Origin: SCGC-AAA471-B05 sp032249055
GTDB lineage: Archaea; Thermoproteota; Thermoprotei; Gearchaeales; Gearchaeaceae
Direction of reading: 5' to 3'
Length of the DNA stretch: 7,531 bases
Assembly (NCBI GenBank): GCA_032249055.1
Contig: JAVVGP010000040.1
Span: 1-7,531 of the forward strand
In this document: piece after piece, positions 1-5,221 of the stretch
Position numbering within the stretch: the stretch's first letter is position 1
Layout of the letters: each line of letters begins with the position of its first letter
Made by a program: the position numbers and the translations under genes
The notes under the pieces: generated by a model
Database searches by the model: none
What the model saw: only the letters and a program-made list of their open reading frames with translations
What the model was told of the DNA's origin: nothing

Positions 1-50
1 GAGTATTTTGATAGTATTGATTATTCGTTGTCATTATAAACAACATTTTT
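1..50. other. Left-edge fragment, coding strand unclear
   Basis: Two readings compete here. On the plus strand, frame 1 is open from the edge and ends at a TAA at 37-39 (reads EYFDSIDYSLSL then stop), which could be the tail of an upstream gene. On the minus strand, an ATG at 46-44 opens a frame that runs off the left edge (reads MLFIMTTNNQYYQNT). It has a GGTGA at 59-55 at ribosome-site distance, so a gene divergent from dUTPase is equally possible. The stretch is too short to choose between them. Confidence 0.25.
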
Positions 51-63
51 TTGTTCACCAAGT

Positions 64-72
64 CTAAAATTT
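64..72 (+). promoter_or_regulatory. Start-proximal motif CTAAAATTT ahead of dUTPase
   Basis: CTAAAATTT begins exactly 14 nt before the ATG at 78. The same element, with three or four A's, sits at the same distance before the genes at 2256 (minus), 2334 and 3893. TAAAAT matches the bacterial -10 hexamer at five of six positions and would place transcription start at the AUG. I see no -35 match at normal spacing and no Shine-Dalgarno sequence. The fixed spacing is observed; the promoter role is inferred. Confidence 0.55.
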
Positions 73-77
73 ACTCT

Positions 78-569
78 ATGAATATAGTAAGCGCAGTTCT
101 AAACAAACTATTTAACAAATTATTTTCCATTGATGTTAAAATCAAGGTATTACCTCATGCTAGAACATTACCCATACCAAGATATATGTCAGATGGAGCT
201 GTCGGATTTGATCTGTATGCTGCAATAGCAGATCAAATAACAATACCACCATTTGAGACAAGATTAATACCAACAGGTATTATGATTGAATTGCCTAGAG
301 GTTATGAATTACAAATTAGACCTAGAAGCGGATTGGCATTAAACTATAAAGTAACAATTCTAAATAGTCCAGGTACAATAGATTGGGATTACAGAGGAGA
401 AATAAAGGTTATATTGATAAACTTAAGCAATTCACCATTCATAATACAAAGAGGTGATAGAATTGCTCAAGCAGTATTGAGTAGAGTATATAGAGCAAAT
501 CTTATTGTTTCCGATGAATTAAGTGAGACAATAAGAGGTGATAAAGGATTTGGGAGCACAGGTATATGA
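78..569 (+). CDS. dut: dUTPase (dUTP pyrophosphatase), trimeric family
   Basis: Hydrolyses dUTP to dUMP and pyrophosphate, which keeps uracil out of DNA and supplies dUMP for dTTP synthesis; it is a common early gene of DNA phages. Counted from ATG 78 (163 residues), all five family motifs are present in order: AVGFDLYA (41-48), PRSGLA (82-87), NSPGTIDWDYRGE (96-108) with the expected catalytic Asp102 and uracil-stacking Tyr105, RGDRIAQ (125-131), and the C-terminal arm RGDKGFGSTG (153-162). The family core starts near residue 19, so about 18 extra residues, hydrophobic and basic (MNIVSAVLNKLFNKLFS), precede it; usual length is about 145-150. A TTG at 51 would add nine residues. I prefer ATG 78 because the shared upstream motif then falls at its conserved 14-nt distance. 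Neither start has a ribosome site. The enzyme looks intact and active; the role of the N-terminal extension is unknown. Confidence 0.96.
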   Translation: MNIVSAVLNKLFNKLFSIDVKIKVLPHARTLPIPRYMSDGAVGFDLYAAIADQITIPPFETRLIPTGIMIELPRGYELQIRPRSGLALNYKVTILNSPGTIDWDYRGEIKVILINLSNSPFIIQRGDRIAQAVLSRVYRANLIVSDELSETIRGDKGFGSTGI

Positions 570-682
570 TAATAGATGTTATATTGGCTTGCTCCTTAAA
601 TTTCTGTGAATTTGATTGCTTATTCAAAAAAGTTGCTTATAGGGTGAGAATAAAAAATTATCAAGAAAATCAACTTATGTGA
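566..682 (+). CDS. Possible 38-residue ORF coupled to dUTPase
   Basis: An ATG overlaps the dUTPase stop as ATGA (566-569) and opens a 38-codon frame ending in TGA at 680-682. A weak purine stretch, GGGAG at 552-556, lies about 9 nt upstream. The peptide begins MIIDVILACSLNF and has cysteines at residues 9, 14 and 18, then a basic C-terminal half. Three cysteines in ten residues is unusual beside its neighbours and could suggest metal binding, but I recognise no family. The ATGA junction is the main argument for translation. Against it are the short length and the generally A/T-rich context, so it may be chance. Confidence 0.3.
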   Translation: MIIDVILACSLNFCEFDCLFKKVAYRVRIKNYQENQLM

Positions 683-757
683 AAAAGGTTTCGAATGCTT
701 ACAATATGTTTTGATTTTTTTATTTGCAACAAATAGAAAAAACAGCAAAAGGAAAAA

Positions 758-1648
758 ATGCTACAACAAATAACAAATATGGAACAACTACTCCTATATA
801 TTACAACATTATTGTTACAACCTTTTGTTAGCAGATACAATGTTTATGATTTACTTGAAGATGATATCTTTCTTGATAAACTATCTTTTTACGTTTATCT
901 AGCTTTTAAGGATATAACTTTATCTGATGAGGATAAATCTTTAATCAACTACTATGTTACAAACAATGATTTCAAAGAACAAATAATTGATATGCTCGAA
1001 GATATATCATCAAATAGGCTAGATGTTATGCAAAGCCTAGATCAGTTCTATTTGGAAAATAAAGATATTGTAGATAGTATAACAAAACTATTTATAGAGG
1101 ATTTTGAATCTAGTTACGAAAATACAGAATTGAAACAAGAATCTTTGTCTTTATCATACGTAGAAACGGAAAGCACAAAAACTATTAGCAAAACTAAAAC
1201 AAATACAATTGCATATAGATTTGTACTGCATAAGCATGCAGCCAAAAGAGCTGGTGTACATTTTGATTTTAGAATTGAGTATGCTAAGGATTATGTTTAT
1301 AGCATAGCATTCAGATATAATCCATTTGAGCAAAGCAAAAGCATAGGTATACCACAACCAATACATGAATCATATTGGATTGACTTTGAAGGAGAGATAA
1401 AAGAAGGATATGGAGCAGGCAAAGTAGAAATTGTAGCAAAAGGTTATGCTAAATTCTATCAAACAGACAAAGGAACATTAATAATAGATACTGTAAGCAA
1501 AAAATATGGTCAAGTAACATTTGCTATCATAAAGCTAGACGATGATAATAAAATAATGGCTGTTAAAACAAAAAAATATAACTCAGAGGAAAATAAAAAG
1601 GAGCTAAAAATACCAACAAAAAAAGAGATAGATAAATTACTTAGGTAA
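758..1648 (+). CDS. LigD-type 3'-phosphoesterase domain protein with a novel N-terminal half
   Basis: Residues about 151-272 resemble the DNA ligase D 3'-phosphoesterase (PE) domain, a metal-dependent enzyme that trims 3'-phosphates and terminal ribonucleotides from DNA ends. Visible landmarks are HKHAAKRAGVHFDFR (158-172), giving candidate metal ligands His160, His168 and Asp170 plus Arg172, then His203, DFEGEI (209-214) and EGYGAG (216-221). Two details differ from the Pseudomonas LigD domain: the two histidines of the first motif are 8 rather than 6 residues apart, and the HPLDYADFEG segment reads HESYWIDFEG, placing Trp207 where the conserved Tyr is expected with Tyr206 beside it. Residues 1-145 look largely helical and acidic, match nothing I know, and end in a Ser/Thr/Lys-rich linker (about 132-150). 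There is no ligase or polymerase domain. Start: ATG 758 follows AAAAGGA (747-753); ATG 779 is an alternative. The gene lies 188 nt after dUTPase and converges on the minus-strand gene. Confidence 0.85.
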   Translation: MLQQITNMEQLLLYITTLLLQPFVSRYNVYDLLEDDIFLDKLSFYVYLAFKDITLSDEDKSLINYYVTNNDFKEQIIDMLEDISSNRLDVMQSLDQFYLENKDIVDSITKLFIEDFESSYENTELKQESLSLSYVETESTKTISKTKTNTIAYRFVLHKHAAKRAGVHFDFRIEYAKDYVYSIAFRYNPFEQSKSIGIPQPIHESYWIDFEGEIKEGYGAGKVEIVAKGYAKFYQTDKGTLIIDTVSKKYGQVTFAIIKLDDDNKIMAVKTKKYNSEENKKELKIPTKKEIDKLLR

Positions 1649-1664
1649 ATGGTATATTTTTTTT
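1637..1664 (+). terminator. Weak possible intrinsic terminator between convergent genes
   Basis: A small stem, TTAC-TTAG-GTAA (1637-1648), covers the last codons of the phosphoesterase gene. Eight nucleotides later comes an unbroken run of eight T's (1657-1664) that reaches the stop codon of the opposing gene. A second inverted repeat, AAATGGT (1647-1653) with ACCATTT (1676-1682), spans the 14-nt gap with a 22-nt loop. The stems are short and A/T-rich, so termination is plausible but not strong. Confidence 0.3.
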
Positions 1665-2256
1665 ACTTTTGAGTGACCATTTGTTTAAAATTCTCTTCCA
1701 ATAGATTTTCTATGTTCTTAAGATAGTCAAATCTTTTTTGTATTACATCCAAATTATATTCGACAATTTCTTTAATTTCTTTTGGTAAAGTTATCAATGA
1801 ATCTGGGTATACTGATGCTCTCATAATTTGCTTGTTGTTCTCATAATATATTGTCATGGGTCTCAATAGAGATTCTTTTATTGGTTCATACCTAAACTCC
1901 TTCAATCCTGTCAGCAATTCTTTGATCACTTCCATCGCATGCAATTGATTTTTATTGTAGTAATCCGGTTCATAATTTATGTCAATTTCTATCCTATCAA
2001 AATTATGAGCCAACAATATATATGGGCTTCCATATACAAATCCTAGCCCTATATGCGTATCATTCACAAATTTTTTGAGAAATGATATTTGTGAGTAATC
2101 GATATATGGTAGTATAGCATGAGTCATATCATCACCGTCATCCTCAAAATATATCTTCATGTAATAGTTGAATAGTCTGTCTTCTCTTCCAATCTCAACA
2201 AATTTTACGATTAAATTAAACAATGCATTTGTAGCCTGCTCCTCCAGTCCTAGCAT
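1663..2256 (-). CDS. Unrecognised 197-residue protein, lone minus-strand gene
   Basis: I do not recognise a family. The protein looks soluble and mixed alpha/beta, with no signal peptide or membrane span. Features seen: an acidic patch FEDDGDD (37-43); a probable beta region HIGLGFVYGSPYILLAHN (68-85) followed by DRIEIDINYEPDYY (87-100); and a charged helical C-terminus from about 159 to 193 with coiled-coil-like spacing (IKEIVEYNLDVIQKRF onward). The ATG at 2256-2254 has no ribosome site, but CTAAATTT lies at the conserved 14-nt distance (2270-2263). A GGAGGAG lies inside the gene at codons 4-6, but no better start follows it at suitable spacing. The gene is alone on its strand, tail-to-tail with the phosphoesterase gene (14 nt apart) and head-to-head with the 2334 gene. 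A separately controlled accessory or regulatory role is possible but unsupported by motifs. Confidence 0.8.
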   Translation of the reverse strand: MLGLEEQATNALFNLIVKFVEIGREDRLFNYYMKIYFEDDGDDMTHAILPYIDYSQISFLKKFVNDTHIGLGFVYGSPYILLAHNFDRIEIDINYEPDYYNKNQLHAMEVIKELLTGLKEFRYEPIKESLLRPMTIYYENNKQIMRASVYPDSLITLPKEIKEIVEYNLDVIQKRFDYLKNIENLLEENFKQMVTQK

Positions 2257-2262
2257 GTCTAT

Positions 2263-2270
2263 AAATTTAG
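2263..2270 (-). promoter_or_regulatory. Start-proximal motif CTAAATTT ahead of the minus-strand gene
   Basis: Read on the minus strand, CTAAATTT is followed by six bases (ATAGAC) and the ATG at 2256, so its C is 14 nt before the start codon. TAAATT would be a 4/6 match to a -10 hexamer placed for transcription start at the AUG. No -35 box is evident. The promoter role is inferred from recurrence at fixed spacing. Confidence 0.55.
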
Positions 2271-2319
2271 ATAACTTTTATAAACCAGAATCTAATAAGA
2301 AGAATCACCTACGACTAGT

Positions 2320-2327
2320 CTAAATTT
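2320..2327 (+). promoter_or_regulatory. Start-proximal motif CTAAATTT ahead of the 2334 gene
   Basis: CTAAATTT starts 14 nt before ATG 2334, with ATCATT between. The upstream context AGTCTAAA is shared with the dUTPase copy. There is no Shine-Dalgarno sequence before this ATG. It would drive the unit running through the lysis-type genes to 3865. Confidence 0.55.
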
Positions 2328-2333
2328 ATCATT

Positions 2334-2813
2334 ATGAGGTTAAATCTGTGGTCTAGGAAAGGGTTAATTAATTTTGAATATGTAATTGATAAGGAATCAC
2401 AATTGCCTATGATATTCATAAATGCTATTCAAGGCGATTATAAGGGAGATTTCAAAGGAACTACATTGAGAACTGATACAAAAATAACAACCAAATTATC
2501 GTTCGAGGAAATAATAAAATTACTATACGCTATTAAGAATAAAAGTGATATTAATTTCATGAGAGACAATGTAAACAGAAACATAAATTTCAAGTTTGAA
2601 GATACATATTGTCTAATTAGCATGAATAAAGTAGGAGTAAAAATTGAAGCAATTGTATTATACGAATTTCTAATGTTTGGATTGAATATTGCAAAAAATC
2701 AAATAAAATTGATGGAAGTAGGAAGACCTAATGTAGACAATAATAATAACAATAGTAATGATGAAGTAACAAATAAATCGGAATTCAAGACGTTAGAAAT
2801 TGGATTAGATTAA
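2334..2813 (+). CDS. Unrecognised 159-residue protein with Asn-rich tail, possible ssDNA binder
   Basis: No family can be assigned with confidence. The first 85-90 residues alternate probable beta strands (LINFEYVIDK, LPMIFINAIQ, TLRTDTKITTKL) with a helix (FEEIIKLLYAIKN, 57-69). Further strands follow (INFKFEDTYCLISMN, 84-98; VGVKIEAIVLY, 100-110), then a helix to about residue 127. The tail is an Asn-rich linker (NNNNNSN, 136-142) and a short acidic end (TLEIGLD). A compact beta-rich domain plus disordered linker plus acidic tip is the outline of many phage single-stranded-DNA-binding proteins, and basic residues are frequent in the first half. This is resemblance of shape only. It is the first gene of a plus-strand unit with the CTAAATTT motif at the usual distance and no ribosome site. 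The next gene begins 32 nt after its stop. Confidence 0.82.
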   Translation: MRLNLWSRKGLINFEYVIDKESQLPMIFINAIQGDYKGDFKGTTLRTDTKITTKLSFEEIIKLLYAIKNKSDINFMRDNVNRNINFKFEDTYCLISMNKVGVKIEAIVLYEFLMFGLNIAKNQIKLMEVGRPNVDNNNNNSNDEVTNKSEFKTLEIGLD

Positions 2814-2845
2814 TCTTTTGTCATATTTCGTTATAGGATTAGCAT

Positions 2846-3160
2846 ATGGTTTTTTTTATGAGGAATTTATGGAACCTATTAAAACACTATTTTACAGAAC
2901 TTAAATTTGAATGGACATTATTGATTATAATTATAGTTTTTATTCAGGTTTATGTTAGCATAGCTCCATATATTGATTACTTACTACTACCCGAAATAGA
3001 GAATTTGATATTGAGATTGCTCAAAGTTCTTGTTTTCATGAATATAGGATGGATTAGTTCATACAGATTGTATAGAAATGTAGAGGATAAGAAATTACAA
3101 TATGCATTGAGAGCAGTACATACTGCTGCTCTAACAATAGCAGGAGCTTTAGTGCTATGA
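2846..3160 (+). CDS. Small multi-span membrane protein, probable holin
   Basis: A 104-residue protein with three likely membrane segments: about 23-41 (WTLLIIIIVFIQVYVSIAP), about 51-72 (containing Arg57 and Lys60) and about 86-104 (ALRAVHTAALTIAGALVL). Phage holins of this size and topology oligomerise in the inner membrane to form the lesion that triggers lysis. The assignment rests on topology and position, directly ahead of a spanin-like pair, because I recognise no holin family. Start ATG 2846 has AGGA at 2835-2838; ATG 2858 (residue 5) is an alternative without a ribosome site. The last codons overlap the next gene as ATGA (3157-3160), which implies translational coupling. No endolysin gene is present in the window. 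Confidence 0.68.
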   Translation: MVFFMRNLWNLLKHYFTELKFEWTLLIIIIVFIQVYVSIAPYIDYLLLPEIENLILRLLKVLVFMNIGWISSYRLYRNVEDKKLQYALRAVHTAALTIAGALVL

Positions 3161-3561
3161 TTGGTTTTATAGTTCAGTTCTTGCTAAAAAAAGCTATAAT
3201 GCTTATTCTTTCAATTGTTATTTTACCTTTGCTAACAGTTGGAGTGTATAAGTTTTACACTCAGTATAAGTATATAAAGAAACTTGAACGAGATTTAATA
3301 AATTGTCAACAAAAGCAAATAGAATTACAAGCTCAAATATTGGAGTTGGAAAATAAATCCAATCATTATTTAAGATTGTATAATGTTACTTTAAAGAAGT
3401 TGCAGAAACAAATACAAAGATTTGATGACATATCACAGATTTATGTTATAGAGATACCAAAAGATGAAGATAGATGTAAGAGAATCGAAGTTCAGTTACA
3501 AAAATTCAAAGAAATTGAATTGAAACTACAAAATGAAATGGAGGAAGTTAGAAATGAGTAA
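3157..3561 (+). CDS. Probable inner-membrane spanin (i-spanin, Rz-like)
   Basis: A 134-residue protein with one N-terminal membrane anchor (about 5-30), then a long charged, helical periplasmic region with coiled-coil character (about 38-90, Gln/Glu/Lys-rich, with leucine or isoleucine at heptad-like spacing). A second helical stretch runs from 107 to 132. This is the architecture of lambda Rz-type i-spanins, which span the periplasm and join an outer-membrane lipoprotein to fuse the two membranes in the last step of lysis. Cys50 and Cys107 could form covalent dimers, as known for Rz. GGAG at 3143-3146 sits ten bases before ATG 3157, inside the holin-like gene. The 3' end overlaps the next gene by 8 nt in another frame. 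Rz proteins are recognised by layout rather than sequence identity, so the call depends on this context. Confidence 0.78.
   Translation: MIGFIVQFLLKKAIMLILSIVILPLLTVGVYKFYTQYKYIKKLERDLINCQQKQIELQAQILELENKSNHYLRLYNVTLKKLQKQIQRFDDISQIYVIEIPKDEDRCKRIEVQLQKFKEIELKLQNEMEEVRNE
3540..3547 (+). promoter_or_regulatory. Strong Shine-Dalgarno (GGAGGAAG) that sets the o-spanin start
   Basis: GGAGGAAG lies inside the end of the i-spanin gene. GGAGG is followed by nine bases and ATG 3554, which is ideal spacing. It rules in ATG 3554 over the in-frame ATG at 3533, which lies upstream of the site and would spoil the lipoprotein signal with a basic leader. It also shows that the host uses conventional ribosome binding. 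Confidence 0.85.
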
Positions 3562-3865
3562 AATCATGTTTTTGATATTAACATTAGGTTCAATTATAAT
3601 GTTAACATCTTGTGGACAAACTGTTATACAAACTAGGTATTTATACAAACCAGTTGCATGCCCTATACCTGAAATAGAAAAAGCTAAACTTATAAAAATT
3701 GAAGAAAAAGATGATCTAGATATTGTTTTGAATAAACTAATATACAATTACGGGCAATTAAAAGAGGAAAATCTAAAACTATGGAATGTGATAAATGCTT
3801 GCAAGGAATTTGAAAAGCAAGTTGAGTTAGAATCAACTCCAAAAGATGATAATACGAACAAATAG
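3554..3865 (+). CDS. Probable outer-membrane spanin lipoprotein (o-spanin, Rz1-like)
   Basis: A 103-residue protein with a textbook lipoprotein signal: short basic start (MSK), hydrophobic core (4-16) and lipobox LTSC with the lipidated cysteine at 20. The mature part starts GQTVIQTRYLYKPVACPIPE, with an aromatic/proline segment, then a helical charged region containing LIYNYGQLKEENLKLWNV (62-79) and ending in a polar tail. Lol-type sorting would place it on the inner face of the outer membrane, where its C-terminus would pair with the i-spanin. Cys36 and Cys83 could form a disulfide. Overlap of its start with the end of the i-spanin gene (8 nt, different reading frame) is a classic Rz/Rz1 arrangement. 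It is longer than lambda Rz1 (60 residues), but o-spanins vary widely. An unrelated lipoprotein is possible but less likely in this context. Confidence 0.8.
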   Translation: MSKIMFLILTLGSIIMLTSCGQTVIQTRYLYKPVACPIPEIEKAKLIKIEEKDDLDIVLNKLIYNYGQLKEENLKLWNVINACKEFEKQVELESTPKDDNTNK

Positions 3866-3878
3866 ATATGCAACTATA

Positions 3879-3887
3879 CTAAAATTT
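3879..3887 (+). promoter_or_regulatory. Start-proximal motif CTAAAATTT ahead of the 3893 gene
   Basis: CTAAAATTT lies in the 27-bp gap after the o-spanin gene, with its C exactly 14 nt before ATG 3893. It is identical to the dUTPase copy. There is no Shine-Dalgarno sequence. It suggests that a new transcription unit starts here instead of simple read-through from the lysis cassette. Confidence 0.55.
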
Positions 3888-3892
3888 TTTGT

Positions 3893-5197
3893 ATGTTTGT
3901 ATTACAGGAAGACAAACTATATTTTAACAATCAATTGATTGGACCTATTAATAAACTACACAAAATACACTACCCAGATGCAATTGACATAACTAACATG
4001 TTCTTTGCTGATGACGATGATATGGTTGATGCTATTATGAAACATGATTTGAATAAATTTATTGAGGTCTGTAAAAATAGACTACCTTATATTGAGGATA
4101 TTAACAAGATTGATGTAGCATCGCAAAAACGTAATTTGATATTGAAATTAAACACAGAAACACTTAAAATGATTTCACCCTTTTCTTTGTTAATATCACT
4201 AATCATCAAAGATGTAGACAAATACGAACAATCAAAAAAAATATATAGTTACACCATTGATTTCTTGAGGCAGGTTAATCCATTATTGTTGAATTATATT
4301 AGCAATAATTTGAGAAATACACTCTATAACAATAAGGGTATACTCAGTGTACTCAGAGATATGTTAAGTATTGATGAATATGATGACATACTACATATAA
4401 TAAACGACATTATAATATCTGCATTCACTAGCAAAAGATGGTTTATAGATAACAAACTAATTGGTTTGCAGGCAATTGGAGCTGTTGTTAATAGATCATT
4501 GTCATTGCTAATAATGAGAAAAGCAAGATATGATGTTAGATATATAGACAAAGTTGCTAGTACAACTGATACTAGAACCTACTTTATAGCAAATATCCTA
4601 AAAAAAGAAATAGTTAAGAATGTTGATATACAACAAGATATAAATCAGGCAGATATAATTAGACAAGACAACTTTGTTTATCGTTACTTCATATTACCAG
4701 TTTTAAGTGTAAAATATGGTGAATCAAAATCTTTAATGTTGCTAGACGATAAAACAAGAACATTAATCACATATGCATTAATAAATGAAATTGATAGAGT
4801 TGATTTACGTAAAGCTTTAACAGTTTTGTTAAAGGAAAACATCACAATTACATTTACAAAAAAACTCCCAACTGTAGAGGAAATGAATGTTATATATGTT
4901 ATGGAGAAAATCATAACTAAAGGATACATACAATACCACATACAATTCAGAGGAAGAAAGTTTATATACAGCATAAGTAAACTACAAAAATTCCTACAAA
5001 AAAATAATCCTATCTTAAAACAATACATATCTCAGTCAACATATCTAGAGCAATACTTATTACTAGTGTTTGCTATATTTCATGTTGCTTCAAAAGTTTT
5101 ACTTAAGGATTACAATACTGATGTGTTATTAAATTACATAATGAGAGTCTATCAACGTATTATACGTTCTAGTGTACAGGAAATCTGTAGAGTATAA
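3893..5197 (+). CDS. Unrecognised 434-residue, largely helical protein
   Basis: I recognise no family or catalytic motif. The N-terminus (MFVLQEDKLYFNNQLIGPI) looks like a small beta hairpin. Next come an acidic segment with DDDD (residues about 40-43) and a long, mostly helical body rich in Ile, Leu, Asn, Lys and Tyr. Hydrophobic stretches are amphipathic rather than clear membrane spans, and there is no signal peptide. The start has the shared upstream motif at its usual 14-nt distance and no ribosome site. The following giant gene begins 24 nt after the stop, with the same codon habits, so the two are likely co-transcribed. In a phage, a mid-sized orphan just ahead of a very long structural gene could be a virion component or an assembly chaperone, but nothing in the sequence proves this. 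Confidence 0.8.
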   Translation: MFVLQEDKLYFNNQLIGPINKLHKIHYPDAIDITNMFFADDDDMVDAIMKHDLNKFIEVCKNRLPYIEDINKIDVASQKRNLILKLNTETLKMISPFSLLISLIIKDVDKYEQSKKIYSYTIDFLRQVNPLLLNYISNNLRNTLYNNKGILSVLRDMLSIDEYDDILHIINDIIISAFTSKRWFIDNKLIGLQAIGAVVNRSLSLLIMRKARYDVRYIDKVASTTDTRTYFIANILKKEIVKNVDIQQDINQADIIRQDNFVYRYFILPVLSVKYGESKSLMLLDDKTRTLITYALINEIDRVDLRKALTVLLKENITITFTKKLPTVEEMNVIYVMEKIITKGYIQYHIQFRGRKFIYSISKLQKFLQKNNPILKQYISQSTYLEQYLLLVFAIFHVASKVLLKDYNTDVLLNYIMRVYQRIIRSSVQEICRV

Positions 5198-5221
5198 CTT
5201 TTTTTGTAGCATCAGCAAAAT

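Larger units (their letters stand above)
2261..2329. repeat. 11-bp inverted repeat flanking a divergent intergenic region
   Basis: ATAAATTTAGA (2261-2271) and its exact reverse complement TCTAAATTTAT (2319-2329) lie 47 bp apart and point outward to the two divergent start codons. The core TAAATTTA is itself palindromic. The perfect 8-bp palindrome GACTAGTC (2313-2320) abuts the right copy. The arrangement fits paired divergent promoters, or a pair of operator half-sites. Confidence 0.6.

Noticed and set aside
64..72. Reading the start motif as the Bacteroidetes -7 element TAnnTTTG, or as an archaeal TATA box
   Set aside because: The final G is absent in all copies, no -33 TTTG partner is seen, and strong Shine-Dalgarno sites occur elsewhere. 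A TATA box would need to lie about 26 nt before the transcript start, and the spanin genes point to an outer-membrane host.
700..705. TACAAT as a -10 box for the phosphoesterase gene
   Set aside because: No acceptable -35 sequence at normal spacing, and such hexamers are frequent in A/T-rich DNA.
630..719. Inverted repeats in the dUTPase-phosphoesterase gap: AAGTTG/CAACTT, and AAAATCAA (666-673) with TTGATTTT (711-718)
   Set aside because: Stems are A/T-rich with 35-37 nt loops; expected by chance in this composition, although a weak terminator near 718 cannot be excluded.
743..750. CAGCAAAA shared before ATG 758 and before ATG 5222 (5213-5220)
   Set aside because: The distance to the start codon differs (15 versus 9 nt), and only two copies were seen, so chance is the simpler explanation.
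1154..1366. Open frame on the minus strand inside the phosphoesterase gene
   Set aside because: It is antisense to a region encoding recognisable PE motifs and gives a Cys/Phe/Ile-rich sequence typical of the reverse of A/T-rich coding DNA.
5154..5168. Perfect hairpin AACGTA-TTA-TACGTT followed about 30 nt later by seven T's
   Set aside because: The stem lies inside coding sequence and the T run does not directly follow it, so it is not a standard intrinsic terminator.
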